From positions 204,529 through 268,528 of the forward strand of contig NZ_QOLA01000010.1 of NCBI RefSeq assembly GCF_003324565.1: a stretch of DNA of 64,000 nt. The letters run 5' to 3'. The DNA comes from Streptomyces sp. SDr-06. GTDB lineage: Bacteria > Actinomycetota > Actinomycetes > Streptomycetales > Streptomycetaceae. Shown here piece after piece: positions 54,900 to 64,000 of this stretch. Below the pieces are notes generated by a model that saw only the letters and a program-made list of their open reading frames with translations, was not told where the DNA came from and ran no database searches. Position 1 is the first letter of the stretch, and every line of letters starts with the position of its first letter. A program made the translations under genes and the position numbers.

Positions 54900-56069
54900 A
54901 TGTCGCCTTCGACGCTTGCACCGATCGCATTCCCCCATGTCGCCCTGCCCGGCTCGGCCCGCCGGCTGCGCGCCGAGGTCCGCGCTTTCCTCGACGAGGA
55001 GCGCACCCGCGGCACCGTGCTCGGCCGCCCCGACTCCTGGCTGGCCGGCTGGGATCCCGGCTTCAGCCGCCGTCTCGCCGAGCACGGCTGGGTCGGCATG
55101 GCCCTGCCCACCGAGTACGGCGGCTCAGGCCGCGGCTTCCTGGAGCGCTATGTGGTGATCGAGGAACTGCTCGCGGCCGGCGCCCCGGTCAGTGCCCACT
55201 GGGTCTCCGACCGGCAGGCGGGACCCTCGATCCTGAGGCACGGCACCGAGGAGCAGCGCCGCTCCTTCCTGCCACGGATCGCCGCCGGTCAGTGCTTCTT
55301 CTCCATCGGCATGAGCGAGAAGAGCAGCGGATCCGACCTCGCCTCGGTCGCCACCCGCGCTGAACGCACCACCAACGGCTGGCGGTTGACCGGCACCAAG
55401 ATGTGGACCGGCGGCGCCCACGTCAACGACTACGCCATCGTCCTCGCCCGCACCGACGACGCCGAGGACAAGCACGCCGGTCTCAGCCAGTTCATCGTCG
55501 ACCTGCGCGCTCCGGGGGTACGGGTCGAGCCGATCCGGCTGATGAGCGGCGAGCACCGCTTCAACGCCTGCCACCTCGACGGCGTCGCCGTCCCCGACGC
55601 AATGGTGCTCGGGCAGCGGGGCGACGGCTGGAAGCAGGTCACCGGCGAGCTCGCCTTCGAACGCAGCGGCCCGGAACGTTACCTGTCCACCTTCCCCTTG
55701 CTGGTCTCCCTGCTCCGCGAACTGGAGCAGCGCCCGGCGACCGCCGAACAACTCACCCGGATCGGCCTCCTGACGGCCCGGCTGTACAGCATCCGCCAAC
55801 TGTCCCTCGGCGTGGCCGCCGACCTGGACACCGGAGCCTCGCCCGACATCCAGGCCGCCCTGGTCAAGGATCTCGGCACCCGCCTGGAGGGCACGCTGAT
55901 CGACACAGTCCGCGGCATCCTGCCGACCCCGGCCGACCCGCACGCCACCCCCGGCAGCCACCCCGAACTGCTCGCCTTCGCCCTGCTGCACAGCCCCGGC
56001 TACACGCTGCGCGGCGGCACCAACGAAATCCTTCGCGGCATCATCACTCGCGGTCTGGAGCAGCACTGA
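54900..56069 (+). CDS. acyl-CoA dehydrogenase, catalytic subunit
   Basis: A 389-residue acyl-CoA dehydrogenase that oxidises an acyl-CoA to the 2,3-enoyl-CoA with FAD. Motifs are FFSIGMSEKSSGSDLASVATRAE (FAD-binding strand), KMWTGGAHVNDYAIVLARTD and the C-terminal GGTNEILRGIITRGL. The usual late catalytic Glu (YEGT) is replaced by RGGT. A Glu in FERSGPERY aligns with the alternative base position used by isovaleryl-CoA dehydrogenase. The stop overlaps the next start as TGATG, implying an equal ratio and a two-subunit enzyme. CAGGAG lies about 11 bases upstream of the ATG. Confidence 0.87.
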   Translation: MSPSTLAPIAFPHVALPGSARRLRAEVRAFLDEERTRGTVLGRPDSWLAGWDPGFSRRLAEHGWVGMALPTEYGGSGRGFLERYVVIEELLAAGAPVSAHWVSDRQAGPSILRHGTEEQRRSFLPRIAAGQCFFSIGMSEKSSGSDLASVATRAERTTNGWRLTGTKMWTGGAHVNDYAIVLARTDDAEDKHAGLSQFIVDLRAPGVRVEPIRLMSGEHRFNACHLDGVAVPDAMVLGQRGDGWKQVTGELAFERSGPERYLSTFPLLVSLLRELEQRPATAEQLTRIGLLTARLYSIRQLSLGVAADLDTGASPDIQAALVKDLGTRLEGTLIDTVRGILPTPADPHATPGSHPELLAFALLHSPGYTLRGGTNEILRGIITRGLEQH

Positions 56070-57136
56070 TGCACACCCACACGATCGACACCAGCACCCC
56101 CGTCATCTCCGCGGACGCCTACGACACCACCGCCTTCTACGCGAACGCCGACGCCATCGCCACCGTCACCAACGCCACCGCTCCCGACGCCGTGGCCCTC
56201 CCCTCCGCGGACGCGGCCACCGTCCAACTTCTCGCCGCCGCCCGGGAAGCAGGACGCCGCGCCGTCCCCGCCCCCCTCGCTGAGACGGCCCTGGTCGCCC
56301 GCCCCCTGCTGCGCCGCGCCGGACTCCCCGTCCCCGACGGCCCGCTCAGCTACGCACTCGCCCCCGAGCTGACGATCCGCTACGCGCACCCGGCCGCCTC
56401 GCCCGTCGGCTCGGCCGGCTGCCTGGGCGAGGACGACACCCTGCTGGTCACCGGCACCCTGCGCCGCGTCCCCTGGGCCCGCGCCGCCACCGCCATCGTC
56501 GTCCTGGCCGCCGCCCCCTCCGGGCCCGTCCTGTTCACCCTCACACCCGGTCAGACCGTCCTCACCCCGGGCGCCAACCTCGCCGAGGAACCCCGCGACG
56601 ACCTGCACCTCGCCGCCCTGGAGATCCCTGCCGCCCACGTCCGCCGCGTCGCCCCCGACCTGCTCGACGAGGCCCGGCTCCGCGCGGCCCTGGCCCGCTC
56701 CGCGCTCATCGCCGGAGCCGCCGAACGCTGCGTGGACCTGACCGTCGCCCACACCACGGCCCGCACCCAGTTCGGCCGTCCACTCCGTCACTTCCAGGCC
56801 GTCAAGCAGGAAGAAGCACGGCTGATCGAAGAGACCGCCCTGGTCCGCACCGCCGTTCAGGCGGCGGCCGCCCCGCTGGACACCGGCGGGCCGGCAACAC
56901 ACATCGCCGTCGCCGCCGCCAAGACCCAGGCATCCGCCTCGGCCGCCGAGATCGCCCGCATCGCCCACCAACTCCACGGCGCCATCGGCATCACCCAGCT
57001 CAACCCGCTCCATCTCTTCACGACCCGCCTGTGGTCCTGGCGCGACGAGGACGGCGACGAAACCTACTGGGCACGCCGCCTGGCCCGCCCGCTCACGCCC
57101 ACCACCCTGTGGCCCACCCTGACCACCACTCCCTGA
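56069..57136 (+). CDS. acyl-CoA dehydrogenase, second (non-catalytic) subunit
   Basis: A 355-residue, Ala-rich acyl-CoA dehydrogenase-like protein with the C-terminal helical domain best preserved (VAHTTARTQFGRPLRHFQAVKQEEARL and IAHQLHGAIGITQLNPLHLFTTRL). The catalytic residues of the N-terminal half and the Glu are not visible. Its ATG overlaps the previous stop. This matches the beta subunit of alpha2beta2 acyl-CoA dehydrogenases, as in steroid side-chain degradation by actinobacteria. It ends the operon, before a strong terminator. The true acyl substrate cannot be named. Confidence 0.8.
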   Translation: MHTHTIDTSTPVISADAYDTTAFYANADAIATVTNATAPDAVALPSADAATVQLLAAAREAGRRAVPAPLAETALVARPLLRRAGLPVPDGPLSYALAPELTIRYAHPAASPVGSAGCLGEDDTLLVTGTLRRVPWARAATAIVVLAAAPSGPVLFTLTPGQTVLTPGANLAEEPRDDLHLAALEIPAAHVRRVAPDLLDEARLRAALARSALIAGAAERCVDLTVAHTTARTQFGRPLRHFQAVKQEEARLIEETALVRTAVQAAAAPLDTGGPATHIAVAAAKTQASASAAEIARIAHQLHGAIGITQLNPLHLFTTRLWSWRDEDGDETYWARRLARPLTPTTLWPTLTTTP

Positions 57137-57170
57137 CCCTCCGCCACACCTGTCGTCATGCGTACGGCAA

Positions 57171-57210
57171 CTTCGGAGGGTGTCGCCCGCGCGGGCGGCA
57201 CCCTCCGAAG
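57171..57210. terminator. strong bidirectional terminator
   Basis: CTTCGGAGGGTG (57171-57182) pairs perfectly over 12 bp with CACCCTCCGAAG (57199-57210), and the loop itself contains a self-complementary CGCCCGC/GCGGGCG. It sits between convergent stops of the acyl-CoA dehydrogenase and xdhC genes. Confidence 0.88.
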
Positions 57211-57221
57211 GCGCTGGACCC

Positions 57222-58031
57222 TCAGCTGACCTCTGCTTCAAGGGTGCGCAGCAGATCGGCGGCGACGCTCAGGGCGATGACGGCGGGTTGCTTGCCGGTG
57301 ATGCCGGTCAGTCCGATGGGTGTCTTGATCCGGTCGATGGTGGCTTCGGCGTGCCCTCCTTCGGCGGACAGACGCTTGCGGAACCGCGCCCACTTGGCCG
57401 CCGAGCCGATGAGGCCGACGGAGCCGAGGTGGGAGGTGCGCAGGACGGCGTCGCACAGCGCCGCGTCCTCGGCATGATCATGCGTCATGATCAGGACATG
57501 GGTGCCGCGGGGCAGTTCCTCCAGCACCTCCTCCGGCAGCAGCGGTGTGTGATGCACATGAACCTGTGCCACCGCGTCCGCCAGCACGCCGAGCCGCTCG
57601 GGCCGCAGGACGTCGGAGCGACTGTCGACGAGGTGGAGGTCGAGGTCCTGCCGGGCCAGGATGCGTGCGAGTTCCAGACCGACATGGCCGACGCCGAAGA
57701 TCGCCACCGCGGCCACCACCGGCAGCGGTTCGAGCAGCACCGAGACCGTGCCACCGCAGCACTGCACCGCGTGCCGGTTGGACACCTTGTCGTTCAGGGC
57801 GAAATCGATCAGCTCCGGCTCCGCCTTGGCAGCCGCGATCATCTCCCGGGCCCGGTCGATCGCGACGGCCTCGACATTTCCGCCCCCGATCGACCCCCAC
57901 GTCCCGGTGCGCCCCACGACAAGTTTCGCACCGGCCTCGCGTGGGGCATGGCCGCGCACGGTCACGACGGTGGCCAGCACGCCGGTCTCCCGGCGAGCCC
58001 GCAACCCTGCGACCGCGGCGATCCATGTCAT
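57222..58031 (-). CDS. xdhC: xanthine dehydrogenase accessory protein XdhC
   Basis: A 269-residue XdhC-type chaperone that binds sulfurated molybdenum cofactor and helps insert it into xanthine dehydrogenase. GHAPREAGAKLVVG and GSIGGGNVEAVAI near residues 30-60 and the CCGGTVSVLLEP segment are family signatures; a Rossmann-like IFGVGHVGLELARIL follows. The ATG at 58031 lies one base past the xdhB stop; a GTG at 58043 would overlap it. Both arrangements mean translational coupling with xdhB. Confidence 0.88.
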   Translation of the reverse strand: MTWIAAVAGLRARRETGVLATVVTVRGHAPREAGAKLVVGRTGTWGSIGGGNVEAVAIDRAREMIAAAKAEPELIDFALNDKVSNRHAVQCCGGTVSVLLEPLPVVAAVAIFGVGHVGLELARILARQDLDLHLVDSRSDVLRPERLGVLADAVAQVHVHHTPLLPEEVLEELPRGTHVLIMTHDHAEDAALCDAVLRTSHLGSVGLIGSAAKWARFRKRLSAEGGHAEATIDRIKTPIGLTGITGKQPAVIALSVAADLLRTLEAEVS

Positions 58032-58032
58032 G

Positions 58033-60455
<2,423 letters not shown>

Positions 60456-60459
<4 letters not shown>

Positions 60460-61931
60460 GACGACACCACCTCGGTGTTCTGCGCGTACAGCTTCAGCAG
60501 GCTCTGACCGAGCATCGCTGCACGGTACTCCGCACTGGCGCGATGGTCGTCCATCGGTGTGCCCTCCGCCCGCAGCACCGCGGCCGCGGCCTCGACGGTC
60601 TCCGTCGACCACGGCCTGCCCTCCAGGGCCGCCTCGGTGTCCAGGGCGCGGATCGGGGTGGCGGCCACACCACCCAGGCCGATGCGCGCCTTGCGGATGA
60701 CGCCGTCCTCGACGTCGAGCGCGAAGGCGACCGCGACGCTGGAGATGTCGTCGAAGCGCCGTTTGGCGATTTTGTGGAAGGCCACCACCGGCGACAGCGG
60801 CAGCGGAACGCGCACGGCGCGGATCAGCTCACCGGGACGGCGGACACTCTGCCGGTAGCCGGTGAAGTAGTCCGCCAGCGGAACCTCGCGCTCACCCTCG
60901 CTGTCGGCGAGCACCACGGACGCCTCCAGCGCGAGCAGCGCCGGCGGGCTGTCACCGATCGGGGAGCCCGTGCCCAGGTTCCCGCCAAGAGTCGCGCCGT
61001 TGCGGATCAGGCGGGAGGCGAATTGCGGGAACACCTCTGCCAGCAACGGAACGCTCCCGTCGAGACGCCGCTCGATCTCGGTGAGCGTCAGTGCCGCCCC
61101 GATCTCGATGTGGCCGGAAGTGACGATGAGCTCGCGGAGTTCGGGCAGCCGGTCGACAGCGATGACGCAATCCGCCCGGCGGGAACGGATGTTGACCTCG
61201 ACGCCCCAGTCGGTGGAGCCGGCGATCACCACAGCGTCCGGCCGTTCACGCAGCAGCCTCAGCGTGTCCGCCAGCGTGCCCTTCCGCAGGAATGTGTGGC
61301 CGCCCTCGACGTATTCGGTGGCAACCGGCAACGGCGGAGCCTGCTCGCGACGCCGCGCCAACGGGTCCTCGTCGCTGGGCGTGCCGAGGGCGAACGCCGC
61401 GTCCCGGATCGGACGGTACCCCGTGCAGCGGCAGAGGTTGCCGCTCAGCGCGTGCAGATCGAAGCCGTTCGGGCCGTGCTCCGCATCGGGGCCGTCAGCC
61501 GCGTCGGAGCAGACGTGTCCGCACCGGTCGGGCCGGTAGTACTCGGCGGCCATGCTGCAGATGAACCCCGGTGTGCAGTACCCGCATTGGGAGCCGCCAC
61601 GGACCGCCATCTCCTCCTGCACCGGATGCAGCGTGGGCGGCTCTCCCGGTCCGCCGTCCGTCGCCAGCCCTTCGGAGGTGATGACCTCCTGCCCGTTGAG
61701 CGCCGCTACCGGGACGAGGCAGGCGTTGACGGCCACCCAGTCGGTGGGTCTGTCGGCTCCGACCCCGGGACGGGCCACCAGGACCGAGCAGGCACCGCAC
61801 TCGCCTTCCGCGCAGCCCTCCTTGGTGCCGGTCAGGCCACGGTCGCGCAGAAAATCCAGCGTTGTCGTGTGGGACGGAGCCGGGGAAATCGGTGTTTCCT
61901 CACCGTTGACCGTGATCCATGCCCCTACCAC
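60456..61931 (-). CDS. xdhA: xanthine dehydrogenase, FeS/FAD subunit
   Basis: A 491-residue small subunit. The N-terminal [2Fe-2S] ferredoxin domain has Cys at 40, 45 and 48 (CAEGECGAC) and a further Cys in VNACLVP. The second [2Fe-2S] domain has CGYCTPGFI and LCRCTGYRPI. The FAD domain has IAGSTDWGVEVN and GATLGGNLGTGSPIGDSPP. GTG 61931, with GAGG about seven bases upstream, gives the usual start just before WITVNGEE; the frame is open to 62048 without conservation. It transfers electrons from molybdenum through the clusters to FAD and then NAD. It is the first gene of the xdhABC operon. Confidence 0.9.
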
Positions 61932-62412
61932 GGCAGGGCCTCGCGTCGCGACGTGATCGGTCGAGCCATCATGTTCGCCAATTTCAGGCAGCTTTCTGTG
62001 TTCGGACGCGCCACACGAAAGGAGCGCGCGCACAACGGCACGCGGCATCGACGCGCCGGAAAATGGGGACGGGAAACACAGAACGTGCCACGAAGGGGCA
62101 CGTCAGAACGGCGTACTCAGCAGCCGTGCGCGATCCGACCCGGCACCCAGACGGTGCACTGGGCGAGGCGACCAAGATCGGAGCTGGTGGACATCCTCTG
62201 ATCGCCTCCTCTCGGTACTCACGGGTCGATGGTTACCGCAAGCTAGTTGCTGGCACCAGGGAGGTCAAGAGGCCGCCCTCCGTCTCTCCCGATCCGAACG
62301 CCATCCGGGCTGCGCAGACGAGGCGATGCGGACACCGGTGAGCCGCCCCTGGCGGCAGAGCATCGCCCAGGGCATCGCTCGTTGTACGACGGTCGAAGAG
62401 CCCGCGAGGCGT
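61932..62412. other. intergenic region upstream of xdhA
   Basis: This 481-base gap shows no gene. The xdhABC promoter must lie in its left part. A short dyad GCAA-GCTAG-TTGC at 62238-62250, inside a TTACCGCAAG...TTGCTGG context, could be a regulatory site but is weak. Confidence 0.4.
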
Positions 62413-62766
62413 TTACGGCTGCGCGGGGTTCTGTTCGTTCCGCTCTTGCGTCTGCGCCCAGGTGCTCGCCCATTCATTGAGCGGTTGGAGGGCGTGGCCG
62501 AGGGTTGTCCCCAGCTGAGTGAGTTCGTAGCCGTCGGGCGAAGGGGCGATGAGCCCGCTTGACGTGAGTTCGCGGAGGCGCTGGTAGAGAACGCTCGATG
62601 ACAGGCCTGCGCACCGTGCCAGCAACGCTCGCGCACCGAGGGGACCCGGACGCAGCTCCCAGAGAATGCGCAGCGCCCACCGACGGCCGAGGAGATCCAT
62701 CGCGGCCATGATCGGACGGCCGGTGGTCGATCCACGAACTGGCTTGCCTGGGCGCGGCGTTGGCAT
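62413..62766 (-). CDS. HxlR-family winged-helix regulator
   Basis: A 117-residue regulator with the HxlR pattern MDLLGRRWALRILWELRPGPLGARALLARCAGLSSSVLYQRLRELTSSGLI then YELTQLG and LQPLNEW. It lacks the N-terminal Cys seen in redox-sensing HxlR members. ATG 62766 is preceded by AAGGAGG. Two 17-bp dyads in its upstream region (62779-62795 and 62813-62829) face a divergent but truncated ORF. It is therefore probably an autoregulator whose original target has been lost. Confidence 0.85.
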   Translation of the reverse strand: MPTPRPGKPVRGSTTGRPIMAAMDLLGRRWALRILWELRPGPLGARALLARCAGLSSSVLYQRLRELTSSGLIAPSPDGYELTQLGTTLGHALQPLNEWASTWAQTQERNEQNPAQP

Positions 62767-62778
62767 GACCCTCCTTGC

Positions 62779-62829
62779 GTTTCGTTCTTCGAAACACTAG
62801 CATCCACCGCATGTTTCGAATTTAGAAAC
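62779..62829. promoter_or_regulatory. twin HxlR operators, 34 bp apart
   Basis: GTTTCGTTCTTCGAAAC (62779-62795) and GTTTCGAATTTAGAAAC (62813-62829) share the arms GTTTC/GAAAC, and their starts are exactly 34 bp, about three helical turns, apart. They lie between the HxlR start (minus) and the divergent ORF start at 62849. Confidence 0.72.
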
Positions 62830-62848
62830 ACCCGAAGGGGGAGCGTCG

Positions 62849-62989
62849 ATGTCGCACACAGTCCAGCTGATACCTCCGTACGCCGACCAAGGCTGCTCAA
62901 GTGAGGCCGCCACGGCACTGCGTCCACCGCACTACCGCTCCCGTCCGTGTAGCCGCATCTCTGGAGGGACGCCCAACGCGTCCGACTGA
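62849..62989 (+). pseudogene. truncated ORF behind HxlR operators
   Basis: ATG 62849 has an excellent GAAGGGGGAG site (62834-62842) but the frame ends after 46 codons (MSHTVQLIPPYAD...). It looks like the first residues of an HxlR-regulated gene cut by recombination; the rest is replaced by the panC/nadB region. The family was not recognised. Confidence 0.45.
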
Positions 62990-63011
62990 CTCGGACGGGC
63001 ACTGTTGGGCG
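62970..63011. repeat. nested hairpin at the recombination boundary
   Basis: Outer arms CGCCCAAC (62970-62977) and GTTGGGCG (63004-63011) enclose inner arms CGTCCGA (62979-62985) and TCGGACG (62991-62997) with loop CTGAC. It may be a terminator, or a structure that favoured rearrangement. Confidence 0.5.
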
Positions 63012-63039
63012 TAGCCCGTTGCCCGCACAGGGCCGGGAA

Positions 63040-63330
63040 CGTGCACGGGCGCGGGCGGCCCCTGCCCCCGGACCAAAGCCGTCGCCCTCTCCGCACGGGG
63101 CGAGACTCGCGCGGCGACCGACACCCGCGTGCCTGGCGGCATCGCGCAGATGGCGACCCCGCGGCTGCCCGCCCGTCCTCCGCCGGCCTCTGACCTCGGC
63201 CGCCAGGCATGGACGGTCCCTCCGACTTCACCGAGGCCCCGACGACCACACCGGCGAGGCGCTCCTCGCGCCGACCGCCACAGGCGGCACCACCCGTCTC
63301 ATCGACTCCATCCTTCTCACCTTCGGAGAC
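63040..63330 (+). pseudogene. panC: decayed 3' part of pantothenate synthetase gene
   Basis: Directly upstream of nadB, segments in shifting frames resemble the end of PanC: LPPDQ and AVALS then SRPLRTGRD (compare the NVYLSP..R..A.ALSRAL.AGRD region), SDFTEAP, and TTRLIDSILLTFGDP, which matches the usual TTRLIDN..LTFG end. At least two frame changes separate them, and everything before the LSP-like segment is missing. In other Streptomyces panC precedes nadB, so position supports the call. Confidence 0.6.
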
Positions 63331-63334
63331 CCGT

Positions 63335-64000
63335 ATGACCATGCCCGCAACAGGAACCGCGACCGGCCTGCGCCTGCGCGCACCGGCCCCAGGCTGGTCG
63401 ATCGACGCGGATGTCGTGGTCGTCGGTTCCGGCGTAGCAGGCCTCACCACGGCCCTGCGCTGTACGGCGGCCGGGCTGAGCCCCGTTGTCGTCACCAAGG
63501 CCCGCCTCGACGACGGCTCGACGCGCTGGGCGCAGGGCGGCATAGCGGCGGCCCTCGGCGAGGGCGACACCCCTCAGCAGCATCTGGAGGACACGCTGGT
63601 CGCGGGGGCCGGACTCTGCGACGAGAGCGCGGTCCGCGCGCTGGTCACCGAAGGCCCGCACGCGGTGCGGCGGTTGATCGCCACCGGCGCCCACTTCGAC
63701 ACCGACGACTCGGGCGCGATCTCGCTGGCCCGCGAGGGCGGCCACCACCGCCGCCGCATCGCCCACGCGGGCGGCGACGCGACGGGCGCGGAGGTCTCCC
63801 GCGCACTGGTCGAGGCGGTCCGGGCAGCAGCCCTCCGCACGATCGAACGCGCCCTGGTCCTGGACCTGTTGACGGACGAGCACGGCCGCACCGCGGGCAT
63901 CACGCTGCACGTCATGGGCGAGGGGCAGCACGACGGTGTCGGCGCGGTCCGCGCGCCCGCGGTGGTGCTCGCGACGGGCGGCATGGGCCAGGTGTTCTCG
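63335..64000 (+). CDS. nadB: L-aspartate oxidase, N-terminal part (runs off window)
   Basis: The first 222 residues of NadB, the FAD enzyme that oxidises L-aspartate to iminoaspartate for NAD synthesis. It reads VVVVGSGVAGLTTALR (FAD Rossmann), TKARLDDGSTRWAQGGIAAALGEGDTP, ITRE-like SLAREGGHHRRRIAHAGGDATG (active-site Arg/His) and VVLATGGMGQVFS at the edge, all closely typical of Streptomyces NadB. ATG 63335 follows CGGAGA; ATG 63341 in frame is possible. No stop occurs before the window end, so the gene is incomplete here only because of the cut. nadC is expected downstream. Confidence 0.93.
   Translation, partial: MTMPATGTATGLRLRAPAPGWSIDADVVVVGSGVAGLTTALRCTAAGLSPVVVTKARLDDGSTRWAQGGIAAALGEGDTPQQHLEDTLVAGAGLCDESAVRALVTEGPHAVRRLIATGAHFDTDDSGAISLAREGGHHRRRIAHAGGDATGAEVSRALVEAVRAAALRTIERALVLDLLTDEHGRTAGITLHVMGEGQHDGVGAVRAPAVVLATGGMGQVFS

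Overview
The window is high-GC actinobacterial DNA and almost certainly Streptomyces. The evidence is strong third-position G/C, GTG and TTG starts behind purine-rich ribosome sites, leaderless promoters, a SARP/AfsR-type regulator, a WhiB-like protein, an nSTAND/WD40 regulator, DUF families typical of Streptomyces (DUF5709, DUF6069, DUF6332), and a nadB beside the remains of panC. It reads as a patchwork of accessory and metabolic operons rather than one biosynthetic cluster. No rRNA, tRNA, CRISPR array or intact transposon was seen.

Layout. 0.2-6.5 kb: an LRV-repeat protein, a GNAT acetyltransferase, a decayed IS5-type transposase start, an AfsR-type regulator and a lipoprotein. 6.7-9.9 kb: a TetR regulator controlling a TetX-like FAD monooxygenase and an alpha/beta hydrolase; the operators are visible at both promoters. 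10.1-13.3 kb: a methyltransferase, an AraC regulator and a divergent amidase. 13.6-17.7 kb: a P-loop ATPase (broken by a one-base frameshift) translationally coupled to a membrane-anchored periplasmic-binding-fold protein, then a SUKH-like protein. 17.8-29.3 kb: a UvrA-like ABC protein, a candidate contractile-injection-system cargo with a permuted papain-like domain, a secreted subtilase and an XRE-nSTAND1-WD40 regulator. 29.5-38.8 kb: mixed enzymes (hydrolase, threonine/serine dehydratase, glutamate dehydrogenase, DUF72, M20 amidohydrolase) and small Streptomyces proteins.

39.1-42.4 kb: a self-contained beta-glucoside-type PTS locus with a RAT antiterminator overlapping a terminator, the EIIBCA permease and its PRD antiterminator. 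42.7-48.2 kb: a secreted phosphoesterase, then an L,D-transpeptidase lipoprotein, an ECF sigma factor and an overlapping membrane partner that probably form an envelope module. 48.4-50.7 kb: a divergent TetR/FAD-hydroxylase pair. 51.3-57.1 kb: an IclR-controlled catabolic operon with two class III CoA-transferases and a two-subunit acyl-CoA dehydrogenase. 57.2-61.9 kb: xanthine dehydrogenase genes on the minus strand. 62.4-64.0 kb: an HxlR regulator with twin operators, a truncated target ORF, a decayed panC end and the start of nadB, which runs off the window.

The most unusual items are the ATPase/binding-protein pair, the injection-system cargo candidate, the RAT switch, the paired active/inactive CoA-transferases behind a perfect 18-bp palindrome, and the HxlR/panC/nadB junction. 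All family calls are from reading the translated sequence; no database search was run.
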